This document shows, piece after piece, positions 6,268-14,910 of a stretch of 29,259 nucleotides of DNA. Each line of letters begins with the position of its first letter. Within the stretch, counting starts at the first letter, position 1. This DNA is from Micrococcales bacterium (GTDB lineage Bacteria; Actinomycetota; Actinomycetes; Actinomycetales; Dermatophilaceae): positions 1 to 29,259 of the forward strand of contig JAKDLQ010000002.1 in assembly GCA_030452775.1 (NCBI GenBank), in the 5' to 3' direction. Both the position numbers and the translations under genes were made by a program. Under the pieces are notes generated by a model, which made no database searches, had not been told where the DNA came from, and was given only the letters and a program-made list of their open reading frames with translations.

Positions 6268-8205
6268 GTGCGTAGCATCCCTCGACTCCGTGTCGCAATC
6301 GCCACCACAGCGCTGGCCGTGGCCAGCTTCGTCGTCCCCGTCTCGAGCCCCGCCGCGCCGGCGCCGCACCCGGTCAAGACCAAGGTCGAGCGGCACGCGC
6401 TCACGGCGGCGAGTGGCGTCCCCGCGGCCCGGACGCTCTCGGCTGCCGACGCCGCCGCCGCACAGCAGCGCGCCGACGGCAAGCGCAGTCACGTGACCTC
6501 GGCATCGAGCGAGCTTGCTGTCCCGTCCGACCTCGCCGTCATTGGTGTCACATGGGCCAGGGGCGGCGGCTCGGGTGCCACGGTGCAGTATCGCCAGCGC
6601 GGCGCCTCCGGCTGGAGCTCATGGGCCTTCATCGACGCCGACGGGCAGGACGGCCCGGACCGGCCGGAGGCGGCCGAGCCCGGCGCCCGCTCGGGGTCGG
6701 ATCCGATCGTCGTCATCGGCGCGAGCCACGTCCAGGTACGCCTCATCACCCCCGTTTCGGGCGCGGCCCCGGCGGCACCCGAGATCATCGTGGTCGACCC
6801 GGGCACCTCCGAGGCCGACCGGTCTGTCGGGGTGGCCCAGCCGGGCTCCGCGGTCGCCGCAGCCCGACGACCCGTGATCTACACCCGAGCGCAGTGGGGT
6901 GCCGACGAGTCCTTGCGTGAGCAGTCGGCGCCCACATACGGTGCGGTCAACGCCGCGTTCGTGCACCACACCGCCGGAACGAACAACTACTCGAGCGGGC
7001 AGGTGCCGTCGATTCTCCGCGGGATCTACGCGTTCCACGTGAATGGCCGGGGCTGGCGCGACATCGGCTACAACTTCCTCATCGACCGCTTCGGGCGCAC
7101 GTGGGAGGGCCGTTACGGGGGAATGACGCGCGCCGTGGTCGGTGCGCAGGCCGTAGGCATGAACTACGACTCCTTCGGTGTCTCCGTCCTCGGCAACTTC
7201 GACATCGCCGGCGTCCCTGCGGCAGCGGTGTCGGCCGTCAAGGCGCTTGTCGGATGGAAGGCGCAGATCCACGAGTTCAACCCACGCGGCACCGCGCTCA
7301 TCAACGGGAGGCGCTTCAACGCCGTGTCCGGTCACCGCGATGCCAACCAGACATCGTGTCCGGGCCGCTACCTCTACGCGCAGTTGCCATCGGTCCGAAT
7401 CGCCGCGGGCGCCGCCGTCGCGGGCTTGCCATCGCTCAGCATCGACCGTGACCTGGACAACCGTGAGGGCGGTGACCTGCTCGCGCGTCGCGCCAACGGC
7501 GACCTTGCGCTCTACTCGAGCACCAACAGCGGAAGGCTGAAGGCCCCGGTCGTCATCGGTCGTACGACGGACCGCGACCTGCTCACCATCGCCGGGGACT
7601 TCGACGGCGGCGGCTCGGCCGACCTCGTCTCCCGGCGTCGCTCGGACGGGCGGCTGTTGCTGCAGACGGGCGACGCGACGGGTAACGGCAAGCCGGGCAG
7701 CGCACGGGTCATCGGGCACGGGTGGTCGGGCATGGATGTGATCACCGGCGCTGGGGACTGGGACGGGGACGGCAGACAGGACCTTCTGGCGCGGGTGGCC
7801 CGCACCGGTGCGCTTCGGCTCTATTCCGGCAACGGGCGTGGCGGCTTCAGGGCGTCTCGCGCGATCGGCTCGGGCTGGCAGGGCATGCGGTTGGTCACCG
7901 GCGTGGGGGACTGGGACGCAGATCGCCGTCCGGACGTGCTCGCCGTACACAAGAACGGCGTCGCGCGCATCTACCGCGGCAACGGTGCGGGCGGCTTCCT
8001 GCCCGCGATCATCCTGCCCGGCGACTGGTCCGGCTACCGCTCCGTGGTCGCAGTCGGGGACGCGAATGGGGATACGCGAGTCGATGTCATCGGGGTCACC
8101 GCTGGGGGCACGGCCAGGCTCGGAGCCGTCGGCCGCTCGGTCAACTCTGTGGTCTGGTCGAGTGTCCCCACGTCGCTGGCCGGGCTCGCCGTTTACACCG
8201 GGTGA
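6268..8205 (+). CDS. Secreted N-acetylmuramoyl-L-alanine amidase (PGRP fold) with FG-GAP/VCBS repeats
   Basis: A 645-residue secreted protein. It starts with a signal peptide (RLRVAIATTALAVASFVVPV, then S-S-P-A-A). After a region of about 170 residues rich in beta strands comes a peptidoglycan-recognition/amidase_2 domain (about residues 208-375). This has YTRAQWGADES, the zinc ligand in AFVHHTAGTN, YNFLIDRFGRTWEGR, and the remaining ligands in SGHRDANQTSCPGRY. The enzyme cuts the bond between N-acetylmuramic acid and L-alanine in peptidoglycan. The C-terminal part (about 390-640) has about five FG-GAP-like repeats with calcium-binding-type cores (GDFDGGGSADL, GDWDGDGRQDL, GDWDADRRPDVL, GDANGDTRVDV). 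The repeats may anchor it to the wall or its glycopolymer. GTG 6268 is chosen because AAAGGA (6257-6262) precedes it. Confidence 0.9.
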   Translation: MRSIPRLRVAIATTALAVASFVVPVSSPAAPAPHPVKTKVERHALTAASGVPAARTLSAADAAAAQQRADGKRSHVTSASSELAVPSDLAVIGVTWARGGGSGATVQYRQRGASGWSSWAFIDADGQDGPDRPEAAEPGARSGSDPIVVIGASHVQVRLITPVSGAAPAAPEIIVVDPGTSEADRSVGVAQPGSAVAAARRPVIYTRAQWGADESLREQSAPTYGAVNAAFVHHTAGTNNYSSGQVPSILRGIYAFHVNGRGWRDIGYNFLIDRFGRTWEGRYGGMTRAVVGAQAVGMNYDSFGVSVLGNFDIAGVPAAAVSAVKALVGWKAQIHEFNPRGTALINGRRFNAVSGHRDANQTSCPGRYLYAQLPSVRIAAGAAVAGLPSLSIDRDLDNREGGDLLARRANGDLALYSSTNSGRLKAPVVIGRTTDRDLLTIAGDFDGGGSADLVSRRRSDGRLLLQTGDATGNGKPGSARVIGHGWSGMDVITGAGDWDGDGRQDLLARVARTGALRLYSGNGRGGFRASRAIGSGWQGMRLVTGVGDWDADRRPDVLAVHKNGVARIYRGNGAGGFLPAIILPGDWSGYRSVVAVGDANGDTRVDVIGVTAGGTARLGAVGRSVNSVVWSSVPTSLAGLAVYTG

Positions 8206-8333
8206 CTTGGACGACCCCGAGGCGACGGCCGACAGCGTGGCCGCCGGTGTGTCCTGCTCGTCTGCCCACCATCCCTAGGTGAGACGCCGAAGCCACGCTC
8301 ACTTTACGCTCTTACCGCTACGAAGGAGTTGCG
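8206..8333 (+). other. Intergenic region between amidase and AsnB-like gene
   Basis: This is 128 bp with no gene. It holds a weak 5-bp stem, CGGCC/GGCCG, near 8225-8245 and no clear T-tract. An AAGGAG ribosome-binding site lies at 8323-8328. No convincing promoter hexamers were found. Confidence 0.4.
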
Positions 8334-10394
8334 ATGCAGACGCTCATTGCCTTTGCCGCGACCGGCGGGTTCTCGCGGCGGGAGGCGGAGGCGGGCATCG
8401 GCCGTGTGGAGCAGCACTACGCGACACTGTGGCGGGAGGCGGCCATACCGAACTGGCGGGTGGGCGACTCCAGTGGTCTGATGCTCTGGGAGGCAGCAGG
8501 GCCCCTCTCGTTGTGGCCGGGCTGGTCAGCGACGCGTGAGGTGGCGGTTGCGTCTGTCTATGTGCCCCTCGGCCATGAACGCCTGACTGGCTCGGTGCCG
8601 CTGGCCGATGCTCCCGCTGCATTGGCCAACGCCCTACGACATCGACCGTCAGCAGTGCACGATATCGGTCCACCCTTCGTCCTCGCGGCCCGCGACGAGC
8701 GAACCGGTGACCTGGATGTGTTCAACGATGCCATCGGCGCCGGTCGGCTCTTCGAGGTGACCAGGGAGGGCCTGTGGGTGTGGAGCAACCGCCCCGTCGC
8801 AGCCCTGCTGTTCGCTGGTGTGACGGCGGCGCCATCAGCGACCGGCTGGCATCATCAGGCCGTCGCAGACGAGTTCTTCGGACTTCAGACGCCGTGGGAG
8901 GGGGTCCGGGCATTCGACGGCTCGACCCGCGTGCACTGGGACGGGCGGAAGCGTCGCCGCCTGATCACGTCGATCGACCTCTCGGCGACATGGGCCCGGC
9001 TCGATCGGCCGGATGAGCTCGCAGCCGAAGCCGCGAGTGCACTCAAGACCGTCGCGTCGTCGGTCGGCAGGCTGTACAGCCAGACGCCGGTGGTGGACCT
9101 GACGGGTGGACGAGACTCCCGCCTCGTTGCCGCCGCCTTCCTCTCTGCAGGCGCGGATGTCGTGCTGCACACCCACGACGCCGTGCCCGGGGACCTCAAC
9201 ACGGCGCTCGAGTTGGTGAACCTGATCCCTCTGGACCGACGGCCAGAACACGTCGTCGACCACGTCGCGGCGGCTGACGGGACTGGAGCCAGGCCTACGG
9301 TCGCGGCGCTCAGTCATGCGATCGCGTGGCATCGGTACGCGGAGGGTTTGCGCCCTGCGTCGTACCTGTACAGCCGCGCTCCCCGGACTCTTGACGAGGG
9401 TGTTCGACTCGTCGTGGGAGGGGCAGGCGGCGAAGCGGCCCATGGCTACTACTACCCGCGTGACCTGGAGGAGATCAAGAGTGAACCGCTCGAGCAGCGG
9501 ATCGAAACCTTCGCTCGACGAGTCTTGACGCGGCATGCTCCGGCAGCGGGCCAGGCACCGGCCGCGCGCGACGCGGTGTATCAGCACGTCGCGACGGTGC
9601 TTCGTGGGCTGGCGGCGCGCGGGGTGACCGACAGCAGGATGCTCGATTTCTTCTACGTGCTCGAGAGGATGCGGCGGTGGGGGACCACGGGCGAACGTTT
9701 GGGCACGGTGTCGCCCCTGCTCGACTCCAGTTGGCTGCGTGCAGCCCTGTCGATCGGGCAGTCCGAGCGCCAGGCGAACGCCCTGCACCGCGACCTGCTC
9801 AGGGACCTCATGCCGAGCTGGGTCGATGTGCCGTTCTACCCGGGTGAGGTGGCGGTGTCGCCGCACTCACGACCATCGCCGACACCCGGCCTGATCCGGC
9901 TCGCCGATGCGTCGGACCGTCGCGACATCGAAGCCCTGCTCGACGCGCCCGAACTGTGGTCGGAGGCCTTCGATGTGACCATGATTCGACAGATGTGGGG
10001 CAGGTCCCTCGACGGTAGCGGCACACCTCGGGACGAGGCGACTCTCAAGGCCGTCATGTGGCGAGGAGGCTTCGGGGACTTCTGCGCCATGGTCAACGGG
10101 AGCGCTCCACCCGCGCGCTTGCCCCTTCCGAAGGTTCCAGAGGCATCTGCCCTCGTGCACCCGGAGCTCCCTGCCCTCGTGCAACCGGAACCACCTCCAC
10201 GCCCGACGACGGAGGGGCGGGCCAAGAGCACGCTCCGCACAGTGCTGCGCCCGGTCCGCAAACTGCCCCTGGGTGATCGCGCAGTCAGATCCGCAGGGAA
10301 GCTGGTGCGGGGGACTCGGCGCCGTGTGTTGGTGCGGCTCGACCATGCCGTGATGACTCGCCATGACGGAGCCGATGACCCTGGGTCCGGGTGA
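8334..10394 (+). CDS. Asparagine synthetase B-like ATP-pyrophosphatase protein (no glutaminase cysteine)
   Basis: A 686-residue protein. The central part carries a variant PP-loop, VVDLTGGRDSRLVAAAFL (about residues 252-269), in place of the usual S-G-G-x-D-S. About 100 residues later comes VVGGAGGEAAHGYYYP (about 360-375), in the place of the second conserved loop of the AsnB synthetase domain. The N-terminal 200 residues resemble the Ntn/glutaminase half only loosely: the protein starts Met-Gln, so the nucleophilic Cys2 is absent. Residues from 600 onward are Pro-rich and basic. AsnB relatives activate a carboxylate as the acyl-AMP and form an amide. Without the cysteine, the nitrogen would have to come from ammonia or from an amine. 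ATG 8334 follows AAGGAG (8323-8328). Its place among wall-polymer genes suggests it modifies a sugar acid or links an amino compound; this is inference. Confidence 0.7.
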   Translation: MQTLIAFAATGGFSRREAEAGIGRVEQHYATLWREAAIPNWRVGDSSGLMLWEAAGPLSLWPGWSATREVAVASVYVPLGHERLTGSVPLADAPAALANALRHRPSAVHDIGPPFVLAARDERTGDLDVFNDAIGAGRLFEVTREGLWVWSNRPVAALLFAGVTAAPSATGWHHQAVADEFFGLQTPWEGVRAFDGSTRVHWDGRKRRRLITSIDLSATWARLDRPDELAAEAASALKTVASSVGRLYSQTPVVDLTGGRDSRLVAAAFLSAGADVVLHTHDAVPGDLNTALELVNLIPLDRRPEHVVDHVAAADGTGARPTVAALSHAIAWHRYAEGLRPASYLYSRAPRTLDEGVRLVVGGAGGEAAHGYYYPRDLEEIKSEPLEQRIETFARRVLTRHAPAAGQAPAARDAVYQHVATVLRGLAARGVTDSRMLDFFYVLERMRRWGTTGERLGTVSPLLDSSWLRAALSIGQSERQANALHRDLLRDLMPSWVDVPFYPGEVAVSPHSRPSPTPGLIRLADASDRRDIEALLDAPELWSEAFDVTMIRQMWGRSLDGSGTPRDEATLKAVMWRGGFGDFCAMVNGSAPPARLPLPKVPEASALVHPELPALVQPEPPPRPTTEGRAKSTLRTVLRPVRKLPLGDRAVRSAGKLVRGTRRRVLVRLDHAVMTRHDGADDPGSG

Positions 10395-10638
10395 AGCGAT
10401 GCGAAGACCGCCCAGATCGGCGAGCGGACCAACCAGGGCAGCGCATCCCCATCGCCCGTCACCGGCGTGCGGGCTGCGTCACCCGCCGCCGTCCCGCCGC
10501 TCGTGCTTGCGACGATCCACTGGGCCTGAAGGATAGGATTTCTCACCAGTCCACGAGGCCTCACCCGCTGATTCTTGCTTGGCGTCCCGCCCACCTGGAC
10601 GCACAGTTGACGACGAGAGAGAACGGAGGCAGGTCCCT
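10395..10638 (+). other. Intergenic region before the TagB/F-GT4 gene
   Basis: These 244 bp contain no supported gene. The reading frame of the downstream gene is open from 10579, but its good ribosome-binding site (GGAGG, 10625-10629) points to ATG 10639. TAGGAT at 10534-10539 could be a -10 box, but the best -35 (TTGCGA, 10507-10512) is 21 bp away. No hairpin with a T-tract was seen. Confidence 0.4.
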
Positions 10639-13212
10639 ATGCCGAGGCCGGTCGCCGTCGTGTCGCGTCTGCGCGGCCTAGCCCGTCTCGACAAGGCGAA
10701 GTGGCTGGCCCGCAAGGTCTGGGAGACCGGTCCGGCGGAGTACCGTGCCTGGGTCCGCAGGCTGCCGCTACGGGCGCACACCGTGCTCTACGAGTCCTTC
10801 GCCGGCAACGGGATGCTGTGCCACCCGGAAGCGCTCTTCCGTGGCCTGTTGGCTGACCCGGACCAGCAGCATCTCAAGCACGTGTGGGTGCTGGACGAGC
10901 CGAAGGAGCATCCCGCCACCGTGGCGGAGTTCGCCGATGACCCACGGGTGCGATTCGTCCGTCGAGGATCGCCGGCCTACATCAGGGCCCTGGCGACGGC
11001 GGGCCTGCTGGTCAACAACGCGACCTTCCCCGCACACTTCGGGAAGCGGCCGGGGCAGGTGTATGTCAACACCTGGCACGGCACCCCGCTCAAGGCCATG
11101 GGCTACGACGAGCCGCAAGGCGCGGTGGGCGCTCGCAATGTGCTGCGCAACTTCATGATGGCCGACTACTTGCTGTCGACGTGTCAGTTCATGTCCGAGC
11201 GGATGTACGAGGATGCGTACCGGTTGCGCAACGTGGCGCCGGGAACGATCATCGAGGAGGGCTCGCCCCGAACGGATCGGCAGCGCCTGGACGGCGCAGG
11301 TCAGGCGGGTGTCCGATCCCGGTTGCGTCGCGGCGGGGTGTCGCTTGATGACTCCGAGACCCTCATCCTGTATGCCCCGACATGGAAGGGAGAGTCGTTC
11401 CACACGCCGGTCGATGACGTGCGCGAGCTGGGTGCGCGGATGACCGAGCTCGAGCGGCTCCTGCCCCCCGGTCACCGGGTCCTCGTCAAGGTTCATCAGC
11501 AACTGGCCAGGATCGCCCACGACGATCCGTCCGTGGCCGGACGTCTCGTGCCCAACGACGTTCCCACCAATGAGGTCCTCGGCGTCACGGACGTCCTCGT
11601 GACCGACTACTCGAGCGTGATGTTCGACTTCGTCGCGACGGGTCGCCCGATCGTACTGTTCACGCCAGATCTTGAGCATTATGCGGGATCCAGGGGTCTC
11701 TACCTTGGCGCCGACGAGCTGCCCGGGCCACTGACATCGACGGTGGTGCAGATCGCCTCGGTGATCCGCGCCATCGGCAGCGGGACGGCGCCGGACCCTG
11801 CGGTCACCCACAATCGGGCGTATGCCGCCACGCGCGCCCGATTCGCTCCTCACGACGACGGGGCGGTGACCGAACGAGTGCTCGACATCCTCGTGCGCGG
11901 TCAGGCCCACGGGCGCCGCATGCATCCCGTGCGCCGGGACGGACGGCCCACGATACTCATCCACCTCGGCGGAATGATGACCAACGGGATCACCTCGTCC
12001 GCCCTCAACCTCTTGCACCACCTGGACCATGACGCGCTCGACGTGTCGATCATCCGCAATCACAGCCCGGTCCCGGAACGGGTTGCCAACGTGGCACGCA
12101 TAGACCCGCGAGTGCGCCAGTTCATCCGGATCGGGGGGTTCGCGTCGGGGAAGGTGAACTACCTGCGCCAGCGCAGACTCATCTCCGGGCACGTGGACGA
12201 CATGGACCCTTCGGTCGTGGTAGCGATCGACACCACGCTCGAGGCCGAGTGGGCCCGGACGGTCGGGTCGGCGACCTTCGACCACGTCATCGACTTCAGC
12301 GGCTACTCGCCACTGTGGGCCTTCCTCGTGGCGAACGCACCCGCCGGGGTGCGCTCGATCTGGATGCACAACGACCTGTTGGCCGACCAGCTACGCGAGG
12401 TCGATGGTCGCCGACCGCACGAAGCGAACCTCCGTGGTGTCTTCTCGTCGTATCGTCGATTCGATCGGCTCGTCTCCGTATCCGAGTCGCTGCGGCAGGT
12501 CAATGCGAGCAAGTTGGGCAAGTGGGCCCCTGCCGAGCGGTTCGTCGCATGTCGTAACGTCATCGATCACGAACGGGTGCGGGCAGAGGCAGTGCTCGAT
12601 CCCCTGCCCGATGTGGCGCATGCCCTCGGGCGTGGGTTCACCTTCGTCACCGTCGGCAGGGTGTCTCCCGAGAAGAACCATGTGCGGCTCGTCGAGTCTT
12701 TAGCCGATATCCATGGCAAGATCCCAGAGACGAGTCTCGTCATCATCGGCACGGGTCCCATTATGTCGCGGGTGAGATCGCGGGCAGATGAGCTCGGCGT
12801 TGGGGACGCCGTCGCCTTCACACGAGGGCTGGCGAATCCGTGGTCCGTCATGTCTCGTTGTGACTGCTTCGTCCTGTCGAGCGACTACGAGGGGCAGCCC
12901 ATGGCGATCCTCGAGGCGAGAACCCTCGGGCTGCCCGTCGTAGCAACTGACTTCGACACTGTCGCGTCGGCGTTGCCAACTGGCGAGGGCCTCGTCGTCC
13001 CGCGCAACACGGCCGGTGTCGCCGCGGGGATGCGGGCTGCTCTGGCAGATGAGGTGCCAAGGCCGCACTTCGATGCGGTCGCCTACAACGCCGTCGTCTT
13101 GGAAGAGTTCTATGACGCCATCGGTCTCGAGGTCGGGCGTCAGCCCGGCCCGGCCGCCGGTAGGCCATCAACGTCATCCCGCCGCTCGAACGAGGAAGGC
13201 AGCGGGAAGTAG
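10639..13212 (+). CDS. Fusion of CDP-glycerol glycerophosphotransferase-like (TagB/TagF) domain and GT4 glycosyltransferase
   Basis: An 857-residue two-domain protein. The first half (about residues 40-415) is a TagB/TagF-type polyol-phosphate transferase: VYVNTWHGTPLKAMGYDEP (about 140-158), ILYAPTWKGESF (about 243-254), and VTDYSSVMFDF (about 322-332). The family moves glycerol phosphate from CDP-glycerol to a sugar or to a growing chain at the inner face of the membrane. The second half (about 435-840) is a GT4 enzyme: ILIHLGGMMTNGITSSALNL, VTVGRVSPEKNH (about 671-682), and SSDYEGQPMAILEARTLG (about 747-764), which contains the usual E-x-x-x-x-x-x-E-A pattern. The fusion could add a sugar and a glycerol phosphate in turn. 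ATG 10639 is chosen for its GGAGG site at 10625-10629; an in-frame start at 10579 would add 20 residues. Its 3' end overlaps the convergent Stealth gene by 73 bp. Confidence 0.85.
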   Translation: MPRPVAVVSRLRGLARLDKAKWLARKVWETGPAEYRAWVRRLPLRAHTVLYESFAGNGMLCHPEALFRGLLADPDQQHLKHVWVLDEPKEHPATVAEFADDPRVRFVRRGSPAYIRALATAGLLVNNATFPAHFGKRPGQVYVNTWHGTPLKAMGYDEPQGAVGARNVLRNFMMADYLLSTCQFMSERMYEDAYRLRNVAPGTIIEEGSPRTDRQRLDGAGQAGVRSRLRRGGVSLDDSETLILYAPTWKGESFHTPVDDVRELGARMTELERLLPPGHRVLVKVHQQLARIAHDDPSVAGRLVPNDVPTNEVLGVTDVLVTDYSSVMFDFVATGRPIVLFTPDLEHYAGSRGLYLGADELPGPLTSTVVQIASVIRAIGSGTAPDPAVTHNRAYAATRARFAPHDDGAVTERVLDILVRGQAHGRRMHPVRRDGRPTILIHLGGMMTNGITSSALNLLHHLDHDALDVSIIRNHSPVPERVANVARIDPRVRQFIRIGGFASGKVNYLRQRRLISGHVDDMDPSVVVAIDTTLEAEWARTVGSATFDHVIDFSGYSPLWAFLVANAPAGVRSIWMHNDLLADQLREVDGRRPHEANLRGVFSSYRRFDRLVSVSESLRQVNASKLGKWAPAERFVACRNVIDHERVRAEAVLDPLPDVAHALGRGFTFVTVGRVSPEKNHVRLVESLADIHGKIPETSLVIIGTGPIMSRVRSRADELGVGDAVAFTRGLANPWSVMSRCDCFVLSSDYEGQPMAILEARTLGLPVVATDFDTVASALPTGEGLVVPRNTAGVAAGMRAALADEVPRPHFDAVAYNAVVLEEFYDAIGLEVGRQPGPAAGRPSTSSRRSNEEGSGK

Positions 13213-14903
13213 GACTCGAGGAAGTCCCTTAGCATGGTCGACTGGTGAAGCGGGTCGACCGTCGATGAGTCCATGTCGTTGAGGCAGAACACATCGAAGT
13301 TGCGGCGCCGAAGTAGGCTCGCCAACCGATCCGGAGTGTCGGTCATGGCAATGTCCGCATAGAGGTAGCGAATCGTGCCTGGAACGGCTCGACCGGTGAA
13401 GTAGCCGTAGTAGTGCGCGAGGGAGGACGGGATGGCAATGTCACGGTCGCTGCGAAACTGTGCCATGGCGGTGTCCCGGTGCTCGGCCCGAAAGGTCTCC
13501 TCGATGTCGCGCAAGACCGAGCGTCGCAAGGAGTGGGATACGTGCTGCAACTTGTTGGTGATCTGATGGCCGAAGCGCACATCGATCAGCGCGCGATTGC
13601 GCTTGCCGGCCGCCATGACGGGCCAGTCCTGCGGAGAGGGGTCACCGAGGGACAGCTTTGCAGCCGAGAGGAAGAACAGGCTCAGGCCGTTGCTGAGGAC
13701 GAACTGCTCGGGGACGACCGGGCGGCCGAAGAAGACGTCGTCGTTGAGGTAGAGGAAGTGCTCAGCTAGCCCCTCGATGTGATGCAGCTGAGACTCGATG
13801 GCATGGGAGTTGAAGGTCGGCAGCCTACCTCGAGGCCCGAAGAGCTCCGGATGGCTGACGACGGTGAGCTTGGGATGTGTGGTGTCGAGCCACGTCGGCA
13901 CCTGGTCGTCGGTGACGAGATAGACATGTCCCACCCACCCGGCATACATGTCCAGAGACCTCATCGAGTACCGCAGCTCATCGCGTGAGGTATAGCGAGA
14001 GGGGTTCTGAGCCAGTGGGTTGATCCTACCGAGACCCGAGGCCTGCTTGAGCGCCTCCGCCTTGCGTCTGCGCCAGTCTGGATCGTCTCCGTCCACCCAG
14101 GTGTACACCACGTCGATGGGGAAGGTCACAGACTCTGCATGGGGAGCGGTCAAGGAGGCGAGCATCGGGCGCGGAGTCCCGTCCACCGCTCGGTCGGTCG
14201 TCGTTCGCTGATCCGGCTGGATCATGTCGAACCATCGGTTCGGCGCAGGGGCCACCCACGTCCCGGCCGGCATCGACTCTCCGGCAGGCCCGGGAGACTC
14301 ATCGTGATCGGTCTCGCGCCAGAACTGCAGATCGCAACCGAGCTCGTCCCCGCCGAGAAGGACCCCGCCAGGGGTCGCCAGCGCGCGGAAGATGCGTAGC
14401 TCGTCCCAGTTCGCGGGAATCGTCTGGTGGCCGATGATCCCGCGTCGTCGTGCCCTTCCGCCGGCGACGCGCGCGTAGTAGACGCCCTGATCGGTGAGAT
14501 GTTTCGTCAGGGCGGCCCGGGCGCGGTCCGCATCCCGCTCTGAGACGGCGACGAGTCGACGGCGGTTGGTCGCTGCGTCGATGACGACGTAGTGGATACC
14601 GTCCGCTTCCAAGGCGTCTGCGACGAGATCGAGATGAGCGGCGAGCACGTCGGTGGACAGAAATGCTTGTACGGGGTGGGCCAGCCAGTTGTGGGCGCCG
14701 TGCGCGATGGGGATGGCCTCGCCGCGGATGCGCTTCGGCACCCGTGAAAGCACGCGCCGGCTCCGGAGCCGGCGCAGCCGCTGCTGCGGAGCTGTCGTGC
14801 CGTGGACGACGGGGCCCATGACACGCCAGAGCGAGTCAGGAGCGGCCTTGATCACCTTCCTCCTGACCGACTCCGGCACCAGGTCGGCCATGCCCGACAT
14901 CAT
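13140..14903 (-). CDS. Stealth-family sugar-1-phosphate transferase
   Basis: A 587-residue protein with all four conserved regions of the Stealth family: CR1 IDVVYTWVDGDDPDW (about residues 267-281), CR2 SRDELRYSMRSLDMYAG with VYLVTDDQVPTWLD (about 309-345), CR3 ALIDVRFGHQITNKLQHVSH (about 438-457) and CR4 FDVFCLNDMDSS (about 539-550). Known Stealth enzymes transfer a hexose-1-phosphate from a UDP-sugar to make phosphodiester-linked glycans, as in capsules and in the GlcNAc-1-P transferase of higher eukaryotes. The long N-terminal part contains HYVVIDAATNRRR and has no assignment here. It lies 7 bp downstream of the tandem TagF gene on the same strand, so the two are probably one operon. Two adjacent ATG codons (14903 and 14900) could start it, and no strong ribosome-binding site is visible. 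Confidence 0.88.
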   Translation of the reverse strand: MMSGMADLVPESVRRKVIKAAPDSLWRVMGPVVHGTTAPQQRLRRLRSRRVLSRVPKRIRGEAIPIAHGAHNWLAHPVQAFLSTDVLAAHLDLVADALEADGIHYVVIDAATNRRRLVAVSERDADRARAALTKHLTDQGVYYARVAGGRARRRGIIGHQTIPANWDELRIFRALATPGGVLLGGDELGCDLQFWRETDHDESPGPAGESMPAGTWVAPAPNRWFDMIQPDQRTTTDRAVDGTPRPMLASLTAPHAESVTFPIDVVYTWVDGDDPDWRRRKAEALKQASGLGRINPLAQNPSRYTSRDELRYSMRSLDMYAGWVGHVYLVTDDQVPTWLDTTHPKLTVVSHPELFGPRGRLPTFNSHAIESQLHHIEGLAEHFLYLNDDVFFGRPVVPEQFVLSNGLSLFFLSAAKLSLGDPSPQDWPVMAAGKRNRALIDVRFGHQITNKLQHVSHSLRRSVLRDIEETFRAEHRDTAMAQFRSDRDIAIPSSLAHYYGYFTGRAVPGTIRYLYADIAMTDTPDRLASLLRRRNFDVFCLNDMDSSTVDPLHQSTMLRDFLESYFPLPSSFERRDDVDGLPAAGPG

Positions 14904-14910
14904 CCGCTCA

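Noticed and set aside
10507..10539. Promoter candidate TTGCGA / TAGGAT before the TagB/F-GT4 gene
   Set aside because: The spacer is 21 bases, too long for a sigma-70-type promoter, and no better -35 was found.
10579..10638. Upstream extension of the TagB/F-GT4 gene from 10579
   Set aside because: The frame is open, but the ribosome-binding site GGAGG (10625-10629) fits ATG 10639, and the extra 20 residues look non-conserved.
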